Shown here one piece after another: positions 36,034 to 45,838 of a stretch of 58,888 bases of DNA (positions within the stretch are counted from its first letter, which is position 1; each line of letters opens with the position of its first letter). The notes below the pieces were generated by a model. It was not told the origin of the DNA. It searched no databases and saw only the letters and a program-made list of their open reading frames with translations. This stretch comes from Halanaerobiales bacterium (GTDB taxonomy: Bacteria; Bacillota; Halanaerobiia; Halanaerobiales; M55B127): positions 1 to 58,888 of the forward strand of contig JAGXLU010000009.1 of the NCBI GenBank assembly GCA_018334565.1, in the 5' to 3' direction. A program made the translations under genes and the position numbers.

Positions 36034-36197
36034 TGAATATTTCATTAATAACTAATGGTTGTTAAAGTGCACAATAAATTATCTCCATAACAGCTAAAGA
36101 GCGAGTCTACCATTTGGGATATTCCTTTTGTCATAAAGATTATATAGAACAGTATAAATTTACAGGTGGGATTAACTCAGAAAGTAAGGTCATAAAC

Positions 36198-37049
36198 ATG
36201 AAAGTACAAAATATAAACTCAACAAAAATAGCAAATAAAAAAATCAAGCTACCTATCAATCTAAAGCTATTCTTTTTAATTACTATTATTTTTACTTGGG
36301 TATTTTGGATTCCAGATGCACTTGCAAAGCAAGGTTTAATATCATCATCAATTTTTACTAATTTAGGTTTCCTGGGTTCATTAGGGCCCCTTATAGCTTC
36401 AATTCTAATTGTATTAAAAGAATCAGGTAAAGATGGTCTAAAAAAATTATTTATAAAAAACTTACATAAAAAATTTGAAGCTAAATGGTGGTTTTTGATT
36501 TTTCTTCTCTTCCCAGCCCTAATTATTTTATCGTATTATATAAGTGTAAGTCTTGATCAAGTTTACCCAAAATCTGAAGCGTCCGGTTTGTATTATTTTA
36601 TCCCATTTATTTTTTTCAGTGTAATGTTTACTGGAGGACCTGTGCAAGAAGAATTTGGTTGGAGAGGTTATGCACTTCCAAGATTGCAAGAGAAATTTTC
36701 ACCATTCTTATCATCATTAATCTTGGGATTTATTTGGGCAATCTGGCATTGGCCACAATTTTTAGTTCCAAAGGAATTAACCGGTATGTTTTTCATAACT
36801 CCCTTCTGGTCTTTTATTTTGACGGTTATTTCAGCTAACTTTATCTATACATGGATATATAATAATACAAAAGGAAGTATACTGGCTGTTCTTATCCTTC
36901 ATACGCAGATGAATCTATTTCTATGGATATTTCCAGTGTTATATACCCAATATGGATATCTTATTATTTTAGTGACATTTACGATAGCAGCTAGTGTGGT
37001 TATTTTATTAGATAAAAAACAATTTTTTAATAAAGTGAGAAGATATTGA
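36198..37049 (+). CDS. CPBP-family intramembrane glutamic protease
   Basis: About 283 residues with roughly eight membrane spans. The CPBP motifs are present: PVQEEFGWRGYALPRLQEKF (EExxxR), FIWAIWHWPQF (FxxxH) and a third conserved histidine in LAVLILHTQMN. Members cleave membrane peptides or act in bacteriocin immunity and stress signalling. ATG 36198 gives a plausible basic lead (KKIKLPINLKL) before the first span; the track start at 36114 adds an unlikely N-terminus. It stands alone, without a nearby bacteriocin precursor that I can see. Confidence 0.87.
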   Translation: MKVQNINSTKIANKKIKLPINLKLFFLITIIFTWVFWIPDALAKQGLISSSIFTNLGFLGSLGPLIASILIVLKESGKDGLKKLFIKNLHKKFEAKWWFLIFLLFPALIILSYYISVSLDQVYPKSEASGLYYFIPFIFFSVMFTGGPVQEEFGWRGYALPRLQEKFSPFLSSLILGFIWAIWHWPQFLVPKELTGMFFITPFWSFILTVISANFIYTWIYNNTKGSILAVLILHTQMNLFLWIFPVLYTQYGYLIILVTFTIAASVVILLDKKQFFNKVRRY

Positions 37050-37256
37050 ATTTAAAAGATATCATAACAATAATAAAGGGCATATTTTCTCTTAACTTGT
37101 TTGTTACATATAGCTAAAGAGGTGTTAATAGCTTTAAAAAGTGGGAAGGTTAACAGAATATAGAGTTAATAAGGTTTTATTCCATTTAAATCAATATAGA
37201 AAGGGGTCTATCTAAAATTCCAAATTAATTAGATACTATCATCTGGAAATTTTTTC

Positions 37257-37285
37257 TTGACATTATTACTTCTCGGTGGTAAAAT
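37257..37285 (+). promoter_or_regulatory. Promoter of the T-box-controlled AOR operon
   Basis: TTGACA, a 17-base spacer and TAAAAT, giving a start near 37292 immediately ahead of the T-box stem I. Between the CPBP stop and this promoter (37050-37256) I see nothing further. Confidence 0.75.
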
Positions 37286-37291
37286 CATTAT

Positions 37292-37593
37292 CAATAACAT
37301 ATGATTAAATTCTTTGACCAAGAAGAGTATCTTTATGATTTCATTTACAGAGAGCCGACAGAGCTGAGATTCCGGTGATGAAAAAATAAAGAGAATGGCC
37401 TTGTGAGAAGCAGGGGGAAATATCTTTGATATGATAAATTATCCTGTGCCGGTTTTTGCCCGTTAGTAGCAAATAAAAATCATTTTTTAATAGATGGTTT
37501 TTAATAAAGTGAGTTAATATTAATTAACTAACAAGGGTGGCAACACGGAATTATTAATCTTTCGTCCCTAAGCGGGGTGAAGGGTTTTTTTAT
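37292..37593 (+). ncRNA. T-box riboswitch, tryptophan specifier (UGG)
   Basis: Stem I is readable: CAAG (37319-37322) pairs CTTG (37400-37403) and TCTTTAT (37330-37336) pairs ATAAAGA (37386-37392), leaving the specifier loop with AGTA on the 5' side and GAATGGC on the 3' side. The triplet after GAA is TGG (37396-37398), the Trp codon. The apical AGAGAG..GCTGAGA..CGGTG elements are present. The T-box AAGGGTGGCAACACGG (37533-37548) has bulge UGGC, which pairs with a tRNA ending GCCA; G73 is the discriminator of bacterial tRNA-Trp, an independent agreement. Uncharged tRNA-Trp should favour the antiterminator and switch the downstream operon on. Confidence 0.9.
37558..37593 (+). terminator. T-box intrinsic terminator
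   Basis: CTTTCGTCCC and GGGGTGAAGG form the terminator stem, followed by seven T residues. Its left arm overlaps the region that pairs with the T-box sequence in the antiterminator form. Confidence 0.85.
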
Positions 37594-37659
37594 TTCGTGT
37601 GCCACCTTTTTTTAATTATATATATTACATTAGAAACCAAAAGAAGGGAGTTGCTTATT

Positions 37660-38385
37660 TTGTATGATTTAAAGATTGTTGTAGAAAGTATAGAAGGTTT
37701 TTGTGATTTACCAATGGAAATTGGTGATTATTTCACCGTCAGTGGGGGGAAGATAGAAATACCGGAAGGTAAACATATGTGTTTGTGGGCTCTGCAAAGT
37801 TTGATGCCGGTACTGCCAGCAAAACAGAGAGAATTAAATGAAGAAAATGACTGGATTCCACATACCAAAAGATTTATATGTCCTGACCCTAATGGAAGGG
37901 TTATTTTCAGGATCGATAGGCTGGATCCCAAAACAGGTAAACCGTTAGAAGAAGAAATAGAAATACCGCCAAGGATACTGGTTAACCCAGATGCCTGCAC
38001 TGGCTGTAGGGCTTGTGAAACAGTCTGTGCTTTTGTACATACTCAAAGCTTTAATGCTTTGAGATCGCGTATAAAAATCGAAAAAAACGAAATTAAAGGT
38101 GAAGATATTCCATATATCTGTAGACAGTGTGGAGATGCTCCTTGTATTAAAGCCTGTCCTGTTGAGGCCTTAAGTAGAAGCCCCAAAACCAATGCAATAT
38201 TAGTTGATGAGGATAAATGTATTGGGTGTAACAAATGTGCTGAAGCCTGTCCCTTTGATGCGATTTCTTTTAATGAAAATAATGTGGCTTTGATCTGTGA
38301 TCTCTGTGATGGAGATGTAGAATGTGTGCAGAGATGTCCAACAGATGCCTTGAAGTTTGATAATAAAGGAGGTAGAAAAAAATGA
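37660..38385 (+). CDS. TIGR04076-domain / polyferredoxin fusion, probable electron-transfer subunit of the adjacent AOR
   Basis: About 241 residues. The N-terminal 70 residues (YDLKIVVESIEGFCDLPMEI, GDYF, EIPEGKHMCLWALQSLMPVL) match the small TIGR04076 family of unknown function. Then come four [4Fe-4S] motifs: CTGCRACETVC, CRQCGDAPCIKACP, CIGCNKCAEACP and CDLCDGDVECVQRCP. Such polyferredoxins are partners of AOR large subunits (AorA of Aromatoleum, YdhY of E. coli). Start at TTG 37660, nine bases after AAGGGAG; the track start lies near the T-box terminator. Its stop overlaps the AOR start by four bases, so the two are made together. The fusion to TIGR04076 is unusual. Confidence 0.88.
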   Translation: MYDLKIVVESIEGFCDLPMEIGDYFTVSGGKIEIPEGKHMCLWALQSLMPVLPAKQRELNEENDWIPHTKRFICPDPNGRVIFRIDRLDPKTGKPLEEEIEIPPRILVNPDACTGCRACETVCAFVHTQSFNALRSRIKIEKNEIKGEDIPYICRQCGDAPCIKACPVEALSRSPKTNAILVDEDKCIGCNKCAEACPFDAISFNENNVALICDLCDGDVECVQRCPTDALKFDNKGGRKK

Positions 38386-40280
38386 ACTACGGATACTGTA
38401 ATAAGGCTTTAAGAATAGACCTTTCAAATAATTTAATAAAAAAAGAAAAATTAGATGAAGAATTTTTAAAAAAATATCTGGGAGGACGGGGGTTAAATGT
38501 ACGCCGCCTTTATGATGAAGTACCTCCTGAAGTTGATCCTTTAAGTACAGAAAACAAGATGTTTATCGGAGTTGGTCCTTTAACGGGTACCTTATTTCCT
38601 GGAGCAGCCCGTGTGAACTTTACAGCCAAATCACCTCAGACTAAAATTTTAGGTGACTCAAATACAGGTGGATTTTTGGGCCCAGAGATTAAATTTGCCG
38701 GTTTTGATCAGATAATTATAGAGGGTAAGGCTGATCAATTATCTTACATATATATTAAAGACGGTGAAGCTGAAATTAAATCAGCCCAACATTTAAAACA
38801 GTTAGATACCTTTGAGACCCAAAAGAAGATAAAAGAAGAATTGGGTGACAACCGTGTACAGACTGCTGTTATCGGACCAGCTGCTGAAAATGGGGTTAAG
38901 TATTCCGGTATTTTCTGTAATATGGTAAGGGCAGCTGCAAGAACCGGTATGGGGTTAGTGTTAGCAAGTAAAAATATAAAAGCGATTGCGGTTAGAGGTA
39001 CAAAAGATCTTAGTGCAAGAAAACCAGATAAATTTAAACAACTAATTGATAAGATGGATGAGGAAATAAAAAACCACTCCGAATATGAGATAAGAACTAG
39101 ACTTGGGACTACTCAACTAATTTCTTCTCTAAATGAATTAGGCTGTCTGGCTACCAGACATTTTCAGACCGGCTATTTTGAAGATGCTGACAAAGTAAGT
39201 GGTGAATACTTTGAAGAAAACTATAAGCAGAAAGAAAAAGGTTGTTTTGCCTGTACGATTCCCTGCAGCAGATACTTCGAAATTACAAAAGGCAAGTATA
39301 AAGGATTAAAAAGTGAAGGGCCTGAATTCGAGGGGCTAGCAGGTTTTTCTTCTCGAGTGGGAGTTTCTGATATTGAAGATGCCCTATATGGAGTTGATTT
39401 ATGTAATCGATATGGACTTGATGTAATAACAACTTCGGAGTGTATATCTTTTACCATGGAGCTATATGAAAAAGGTATATTAACCAGTGAAGAGATTGAT
39501 GGACTAAAACCTGAATTTGGCAACAGTGAAGTAGTATTTAACCTAATTGAAAAGATTAAAAATAGAGAAGGTTTCGGAGATATCCTGGCAGATGGAGTAG
39601 TTACAGCGGCTGAAAAAATTGGTAGGGGCACAAAAAAACTTGCTATGCATGTAAAGGGATTAGAAATATTCCAGGCTGATCCCCGTGGGATAAAGGGTTA
39701 TGGTCTAGGAGTAGCAGTTGCTACCAGAGGGGGAGACCATCTTCGTAGTGAACCCTGGTTTGAATTCAGTGAAGATGCTGAAGAAGGCAAGAGAAGATTT
39801 GGCCATCCGGAATCAGCTTTTAGATTAGAATATAAAGGCAAAGGGAGGGTAGTAAAATACTATGAAGAGAGGTGTGTATTAGCCGACTGTTTAGAAGCCT
39901 GTAAAAATACAGTTGTAAATATGGAGATTATTTCATTTAAAGAAGCAGCTGAATTGCTTAATACATTAACGGAGTATCGATTTACACCTGAAGAAATTAA
40001 GAAATCAGCAGAAAGAATTATGAACGTTGAAAGGGCTTATATAGTAAGAGAAGGAATCAGGCGAAAAGATGATACTCTACCAGATCGTTTTTTAAATGAA
40101 CCTCTACCTGAAGAATGCGGGGTCTCGGCAGGAAGTGTTGTAGAATTAGAACCAATGTTAGACGAATATTATAAGGCAAGGGAATGGGAAGTAAATACAG
40201 GGCTTCCGACCGAAAGCAAGTTAAGCGAACTAAGTTTAGATAAAATTATGCTCGATTTAAAGAAAAGAGAAATTATTTAG
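38382..40280 (+). CDS. Aldehyde ferredoxin oxidoreductase large subunit (tungstoenzyme)
   Basis: A 632-residue AOR: LKKYLGGRGLNVRRLYDEVP at the start, AARTGMGLVLASKNIKAIAV in the pterin-binding region, cluster cysteines in KGCFACTIPCSRYF (CX2CX3C) with a fourth in VLADCLEACKN, and AMHVKGLEIFQADPRGIKGY near the active site. It differs clearly from the AOR at 22805. Coupled to a polyferredoxin and an NhaC-type transporter under a Trp T-box, it may act on an indole or other aryl aldehyde/acid pair. The substrate is an inference from regulation only. Confidence 0.93.
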   Translation: MNYGYCNKALRIDLSNNLIKKEKLDEEFLKKYLGGRGLNVRRLYDEVPPEVDPLSTENKMFIGVGPLTGTLFPGAARVNFTAKSPQTKILGDSNTGGFLGPEIKFAGFDQIIIEGKADQLSYIYIKDGEAEIKSAQHLKQLDTFETQKKIKEELGDNRVQTAVIGPAAENGVKYSGIFCNMVRAAARTGMGLVLASKNIKAIAVRGTKDLSARKPDKFKQLIDKMDEEIKNHSEYEIRTRLGTTQLISSLNELGCLATRHFQTGYFEDADKVSGEYFEENYKQKEKGCFACTIPCSRYFEITKGKYKGLKSEGPEFEGLAGFSSRVGVSDIEDALYGVDLCNRYGLDVITTSECISFTMELYEKGILTSEEIDGLKPEFGNSEVVFNLIEKIKNREGFGDILADGVVTAAEKIGRGTKKLAMHVKGLEIFQADPRGIKGYGLGVAVATRGGDHLRSEPWFEFSEDAEEGKRRFGHPESAFRLEYKGKGRVVKYYEERCVLADCLEACKNTVVNMEIISFKEAAELLNTLTEYRFTPEEIKKSAERIMNVERAYIVREGIRRKDDTLPDRFLNEPLPEECGVSAGSVVELEPMLDEYYKAREWEVNTGLPTESKLSELSLDKIMLDLKKREII

Positions 40281-40310
40281 ATTTAAAGTATAAGAGGAGT
40301 GAGTATTAAA

Positions 40311-41708
40311 ATGAAAAAAAAGAAGGATAATGAGATTTTAAAGTTCTATGGCGGAAAGTTTATGGTTTTTGTTCCTATTTTTTTAGCATTAGTTGGACTG
40401 GTATACATAGCTTTACAAAATGCAAATATTCCTGAATATTGGGTTGTGTTTTTACTCCCCTTAATTTTTATCATGCCTTTTGTGAAAGACAAAGAAAAAT
40501 TTGCAAATGTTATTATAGACGGTTTTAGTTCCAGGGTTGCCATGATTTTAGTGGTTGCTGTAATGTTGGCGGGTATTTCCGGAACTATCTTAAATGAAAG
40601 TGGACTGATAAAAACTCTTGTAACTTATCTTGTCAATTTGAACCTGGTTGGTAGTAAATTTGTGGTTGCCACCTTTATACTAACAGGTATTGTGGCATTG
40701 TCTACTGGGACATCAGTAGGAACAATCTTTGTGGTAAGTCCTATATTATATCCGGTTGGATATTTGGTTGGAAGCAACCCGGCTCTTTTGATCGGAGCTA
40801 TAGTTTCAGGTGGTGCTTTTGGAGATAATCTATCTCCTGTTTCTGATACAACAATTGCTTCAGCCACAACCCAGGGCATGGATATTGGAGGTGTTGTAAA
40901 AAGTAGGCTTAAATATTCAATACCAACTGCCTTAATTACCATTTTACTCTACAGCTTTATCGGCAGAGGTGGTAGTATGTCTGATCAAATTAGTGAATAT
41001 GTTGGTACTCCTCAACCGATTAACTTGCTTTTTCTCTTAGTTCCAATTGTGATAGTTTACCTTTGTGTAAGGCAACACCATTTAATTGAAGCTTTGAGTT
41101 ACGGTATCATTACTGGCTTAATAATTGGACTTTTTACTGGTGTTATTACTCCCAATATGATTATTAATGTTCCGGAACCTTTTGGAGCGGGCGGCATTAT
41201 ACTTGAGGGGATTCAGGGTTCAGTCCCTACTATTATAGTAGTTCTAATCTTATTTGCCCAGATTAACTTTTTAAAAGAAGGTGGTGGTATTGATATAATT
41301 ATCAATATGATGGCTAGATTTGTTCGGGGTATTAAAACTGCTGAACTGGCAATTGTTTCTCTTCTTATTTCACTAAATATTTTAACCGGTCTAAATACAG
41401 CTGCAATAATTGGCACTGGTGAAATAGCAAATGAAATGGGAGAAAAATACAATATTAGTGGTTACAGACGTGCAAATCTAATGGACTGTGCAGGTACCAC
41501 CTTAAATTATCTTATACCTTATATGGTTCCCGTTGTAGTGGGTTCTATGATGAGTTCAATGTATGCACCTTTTGAAGATGCTGTTCAGGTGAGTACTTTA
41601 GATGTTGTAACAAATCAGTTTTATCCCTGGGTTATGCTTGTTGTCTTAATTTTTTCTATTGCAACAGGTTATGGCCGTGAATTTGCCTTTTTTGCCGATG
41701 TGGATTAA
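40311..41708 (+). CDS. NhaC-family transporter, probable tryptophan (or related aromatic acid) carrier
   Basis: A 465-residue membrane protein with about twelve spans. The NhaC hallmarks are GIVALSTGTSVGTIFVVSPI, GAFGDNLSPVSDTTIASATT and TGLNTAAIIGTGEIANEMGE. Several NhaC-family members are sodium-coupled amino-acid carriers and in Firmicutes some sit under T-boxes. ATG 40311 is preceded by AGAGGAG; the track GTG at 40299 overlaps that site. It ends the operon before a strong terminator. With UGG as the T-box codon, the likely cargo is tryptophan or a precursor such as indole-3-acetate. Confidence 0.85.
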   Translation: MKKKKDNEILKFYGGKFMVFVPIFLALVGLVYIALQNANIPEYWVVFLLPLIFIMPFVKDKEKFANVIIDGFSSRVAMILVVAVMLAGISGTILNESGLIKTLVTYLVNLNLVGSKFVVATFILTGIVALSTGTSVGTIFVVSPILYPVGYLVGSNPALLIGAIVSGGAFGDNLSPVSDTTIASATTQGMDIGGVVKSRLKYSIPTALITILLYSFIGRGGSMSDQISEYVGTPQPINLLFLLVPIVIVYLCVRQHHLIEALSYGIITGLIIGLFTGVITPNMIINVPEPFGAGGIILEGIQGSVPTIIVVLILFAQINFLKEGGGIDIIINMMARFVRGIKTAELAIVSLLISLNILTGLNTAAIIGTGEIANEMGEKYNISGYRRANLMDCAGTTLNYLIPYMVPVVVGSMMSSMYAPFEDAVQVSTLDVVTNQFYPWVMLVVLIFSIATGYGREFAFFADVD

Positions 41709-41752
41709 TGTATTTTTGTTGATTTAATTATTAAATTTTCTTAAGAACATAT

Positions 41753-41800
41753 AACCTGCTGGATAAATTTTTATGATTCATATCCAGCAGGTTTTTCTCT
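41753..41800 (+). terminator. Rho-independent terminator of the AOR operon
   Basis: AACCTGCTGGATA and TATCCAGCAGGTT form a perfect 13-base stem with a 15-base loop, followed by TTTCTCTTT. Confidence 0.9.
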
Positions 41801-42049
41801 TTAAAGTAATAACTTTAATTATGTCTTGAGTTATTTTTGTAATTCTAAATATTCAACATTTTAATCTTGTAGGGCAAAAAAATTTTTATGATACACTTAA
41901 TCAGCATTTTAAAGTCAAGAAAATATTATTTATCCTTTATGCTTTCTTCTAAAAAATTCTTATCGTAAACATTGGTATAAAAAAAGACGTTGAAAAAAAT
42001 TCTTCAATAATTTAAATAGGAATAATTACAAAATTAGGAGGTCTCGTTA

Positions 42050-42850
42050 ATGTCTGATGTTAGTATAGAATCTTTATTTTCCTTTCGCTTAGTAAAAATA
42101 AAAAGTTTCTTTAAAATTAAAGAACCTGATCTTGAATCTATATATTTTCTAATTCTAAGGTCTGATAAAAGATATACTCCAATCTTTCATAAATGTAAAA
42201 ATAAAGCTGAGGGCATATATTCCTGACATAAAAGAAAAATAAGAAATCTAGATATCCCGGATGTTGAATGTAATGTAAATTCTCATTACCGAAAAATTCA
42301 TTGTCCCAATTGTGGAATAAAGGTTGAAAAAACTGTTTTACTTCACCCGGAGGTCAACGAGTTACTAATAGATTAACTCAATATACCCAGGAATTATGCC
42401 AACATATGACGGTAAAAAAATTAGCAGAGCATCTTAACTTACACCAGGAAATAGTAAGAAAGATATATTGAAAAGTTTCTCAAAAAATTTGAGGAAACCA
42501 ATTATTCCCATTCAGGATTATTGATGGTAGGATAATTTTATTAGGAGAATATCATAAATGTTTAACTGTAGTTTTAGATTTCAAGACCAATTGTATAATC
42601 TGATTGAAAAAAGGTTGCAAGACAGTGACTTGAAATGAATTTTTTTAAAAGATGCTGTAAGCAAAACTAAATTCAATCAAAGCTATTGCTATAAATATGT
42701 AAAATCTTTTTATTAAGGCTGCCTGCGAACATAGTTCTCCGTCTTAAATAGTATTTGATAAATACCACTTAGTAGCCAGTTATAATAAAGATTATATTGA
42801 TAAAATAAGACAAACTGAACAGCATGAAAAGTCAAAAGTAAATCCCGAAT
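42050..42850 (+). pseudogene. Decayed ISL3-family transposase
   Basis: From ATG 42050 (after AGGAGG) the frame reads SDVSIESLFSFRLVKIKSFF up to a TGA, then continues after it with DVECNVNSHYRKIHCPNCGI, an ISL3 zinc-binding region. Further broken frames give YTQELCQHMTVKKLAEHLNL, CLTVVLDFKTN and FDKYHLVASYNKDYIDKIRQ, the last matching the DxFHxxxxxxxAxDxxR end of the ISL3 DDE domain. At least five stops or shifts make it inactive. I cannot define its terminal repeats. Confidence 0.75.
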
Positions 42851-44632
42851 AAAAAATATATCAAAAAAGTAGATGTAGAAAAGGTAATCATCTACAAAAG
42901 GTAAAAATTAATATTATATTTGGCCATCTTAGAAAGCAATAAAGATAATATGACATAAGATAAAGAAAGTAATAGTAAAGATTATACTTCAATTTTATCT
43001 AACTCAAAAAATAATTTTTTTAAAAAATGATCATAGGTATTTATAAGAAGACTATTTTTCTAAGTTATTGAATTATTAAAATTTTAACAAAAAGGAGTCT
43101 TATTTTTTTTATCAATAATTTTTTAAAGTTTCTTTTCTTATAATTTTTTTATATGTTTTATTAATTGGTTATTATAGATCTATCTTCTAAATAAATGTTC
43201 ATCTTTTTATCTGTTTTGGTATAACTAACTTAATTCATGTTCTGTTCTTCCCTGAATGTTTTCTTTGATGACAAATATTTTAGAGGTTAAAGGCATGTGC
43301 CTATTAGTTACTCTGTTATAAATTTTGTTTGTATTAAAAAAAATTTTTAAATATTCAGATAAATTTGACAATTTAGTATATATGAAATATAATAAAATTA
43401 AATAAAAATAAAGGTCAAGATAAAAATAGTTTTAGAAAAAAATATGAATAAAGTTATTTTCTTCTTAAATCCCTGATATAGAGATGTTTTAATATCAATA
43501 TTATAATAAAATATGGATATGTAATTGTAATTATAGATATAGTTTTTTATTAGTGACTTTAATTATACTAAATAGAATGAAAAAATTAATTGAGGTTTTT
43601 GCTTAAATTCCTTTTTATAATATTAAAAGTTTATTGATGAATTTAATAGTAAAGCATCTAGTATATAATTCAATTTAATCATTCACAACTCAACTCGATT
43701 AAATGAGGGTCTACGTATTCAGATAAAATTTCTAATTTTACCAAATAGATTTATTTAAGTTATTTTTTACTGTGATTTATTCAATAATCAAGTTGATACA
43801 GCTTAATAATATATTATGATCTTTGACTTTATTTCTTTCCTTAATTATAAACTTTTTAAGCCAAAAATTCTTTTTATTCACCAAAGACTCTTGCAACACT
43901 TATACCTTACTGCAAATTTTCTGCCGAGTTTTTATGGTCTTCTTTTGGTCTTTATTTGGTTATATGGTCATAAACTAGAATCAGAAGACGATGTTTAATT
44001 ATTTAATAGATTGCAATTCATCAAAACTTGATAATAGTATTATTATAAATAAATTTAGTAGATCATCTTATATCCTGAACAAAAAAGCAAAAAACACCAA
44101 AAGCATAATAAATGACAGTTATCATCTAAGCTTGTGTTAAATTAAAATGATAGTCCAGCTGTCATCACCAAAAAGTATTATTTCATAGATTTAATGCTAT
44201 AAACTATTATAAATTAAGATGAAGTATTTAAATTTTATTGGGAAAAATATTATTCATAAGTTAATGACTAAATAAGTTAATAAAGTAATTTGTCTATCAG
44301 TATGCTTAAAATATTTCAAGGTATTTTTTAAAAAGGAATGTTTATACTGACTATAGAACATAAAGGAAATATCCCGACTTTAAGTAATTGAAAATTCAAC
44401 TTTATGGGGGTGATAGATATATATTCTGAAATATAGTGCAAGATCGGATGCTTAAGGTTAGGGTTTATTGCAATGACAGATATCGATTAATGTAAATCGC
44501 AGAGAAATTAAACTAAACAAGTTATTACATTTTTTAGTTAAACAAAATAATTCATTCAGGAAATATTTTTAGGATGATCAAATTTAAAGATTTTTGTTTA
44601 ATAAAAGAATTAATTTGGAGGTATTTAAAACT
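42851..44632 (+). other. Non-coding decayed region
   Basis: About 1.8 kb of AT-rich sequence with no gene that I can support. The 60-residue ORF at 43816 has no ribosome site or family likeness. Some ~100-base stretches look like old coding sequence but too little survives to name. The livJ promoter should lie at the right end; no strong -35/-10 pair is visible. Confidence 0.5.
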
Positions 44633-45751
44633 ATGAAAAGAACAACTTTAATATTAAGCTTTATTTTTATCTTAACTATTAGTCTTTCTATGGGAGTTCT
44701 TGCTCAGACTGATACAGTTAAAATAGGTCTATCTGCTCCTTTAACTGGTGATTATGCTGAATATGGAGAAAACTTTCAATATTCAGTCCAAATTGCAGCA
44801 GACGAAATCAATGCTGAAGGTGGAATTAGAGGTAAAGAAGTAGAGATTGTTGTTAGAGACAGTCAAGGTAATCCTGCACAGGCAGCAGCAATAGCTCAAG
44901 AATTTGTTAATAATCAAGATATTGTTGCTGAAATTGGGGATTTCACAAGTACAGCTTGCTTAGCTGCTGCACCAATATATGAATCAGCTGGAATGGTACA
45001 ACTATCTCCAACCTCATCTCATCCTGATTTCGCACCTTCTGGAGAGTATATGTTTGGAATAGTTGGTACTCAGGCGGTTGAAGGTCCTTTTAATGTCAAA
45101 GAATTAGCATTAAATTATTTAGGTTTAGATTCCTCTGCAGTTATTTATATTAACAACGACTGGGGAGTAGCAACTATGGAAAATTTCGTGGCATCTGCAG
45201 AAAGAAATGGCCTGGAAATAACTGGTACTGAATCCTTTATGGAAGGTGAGACTGATTATAGTGCAATATTGACAAATCTAGAGAGGGATAATCCAGATGG
45301 TATTTATATAGCAGCAATGTATCAAGAAGCTTCTCAAATTGTTAGAGAAATAGACAGAATGGACTGGGATGTAGAATTGTTTGGCCCTAGTTCTGTATTT
45401 TCAATGGAGTTTTTAAAACTTGCTGGTGAAGCAGGAGAAGGTTTTGTGACAAATACAATATTTTACTGGGAAGAAGATAGAGCCGCAGTACAAAACTATG
45501 TTGAAGAATTTGAAAAAAGAGCTGGTAGAAGGCCTAATCTTCATGCAGCAGTGGCTTATGACTCAATGAATATTTTAGCTGATGCTATTGAAAGAGGAGG
45601 ATTCGATAGATCTGATATTAGAGATGCGCTGGCTGAAACTGGTGAATATATGGGTGTAACTGGAAAAATTAAATTTACTGATGCTGGTGATGTTGTAAGA
45701 GATTATTTAATCTTAAAAGTTGTTGATAATGATTGGAAGGTTATTGAATAG
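44633..45751 (+). CDS. Branched-chain-amino-acid-type ABC transporter, periplasmic binding protein (LivJ-like)
   Basis: A 372-residue type I periplasmic binding protein. The signal peptide KRTTLILSFIFILTISLSMG ends VLAQ without a lipobox cysteine. The mature part begins DTVKIGLSAPLTGDYAEYGE, followed by AADEINAEGGIRGKEVEIVV and LSPTSSHPDF. ATG 44633 follows TTGGAGG; the track start at 44594 is upstream of that site. Ligands of this family include leucine, amides, urea, aromatic acids and other small molecules, so the name gives the class rather than the cargo. It leads a complete five-gene importer. Confidence 0.93.
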   Translation: MKRTTLILSFIFILTISLSMGVLAQTDTVKIGLSAPLTGDYAEYGENFQYSVQIAADEINAEGGIRGKEVEIVVRDSQGNPAQAAAIAQEFVNNQDIVAEIGDFTSTACLAAAPIYESAGMVQLSPTSSHPDFAPSGEYMFGIVGTQAVEGPFNVKELALNYLGLDSSAVIYINNDWGVATMENFVASAERNGLEITGTESFMEGETDYSAILTNLERDNPDGIYIAAMYQEASQIVREIDRMDWDVELFGPSSVFSMEFLKLAGEAGEGFVTNTIFYWEEDRAAVQNYVEEFEKRAGRRPNLHAAVAYDSMNILADAIERGGFDRSDIRDALAETGEYMGVTGKIKFTDAGDVVRDYLILKVVDNDWKVIE

Positions 45752-45775
45752 ATATAGTTATTTTTAATATAATTA

Positions 45776-45800
45776 GGCGCAGGATTAAAAGTCCTGTGCC
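45776..45800 (+). promoter_or_regulatory. Hairpin between livJ-like and livH-like genes
   Basis: GGCGCAGGA and TCCTGTGCC form a nine-base stem (one G-T pair) with a seven-base loop and no strong T-run. As in the dipeptide operon, it lies between binding protein and permease and probably sets their ratio by stabilising or partly ending the upstream message. Confidence 0.6.
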
Positions 45801-45838
45801 TTGTCTATATAACAAGATAAGTAAAGGGGGTTTACCTT

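Noticed and set aside
37292-37593. Tyrosine T-box, as expected for some NhaC-family transporters
   Set aside because: The specifier loop reads GAATGGC, not a UAC or UAU codon, and the bulge UGGC needs a G discriminator, whereas tRNA-Tyr has A.
43816-43998. 60-residue ORF in the decayed region
   Set aside because: No ribosome site, no family resemblance and surrounded by non-coding sequence.
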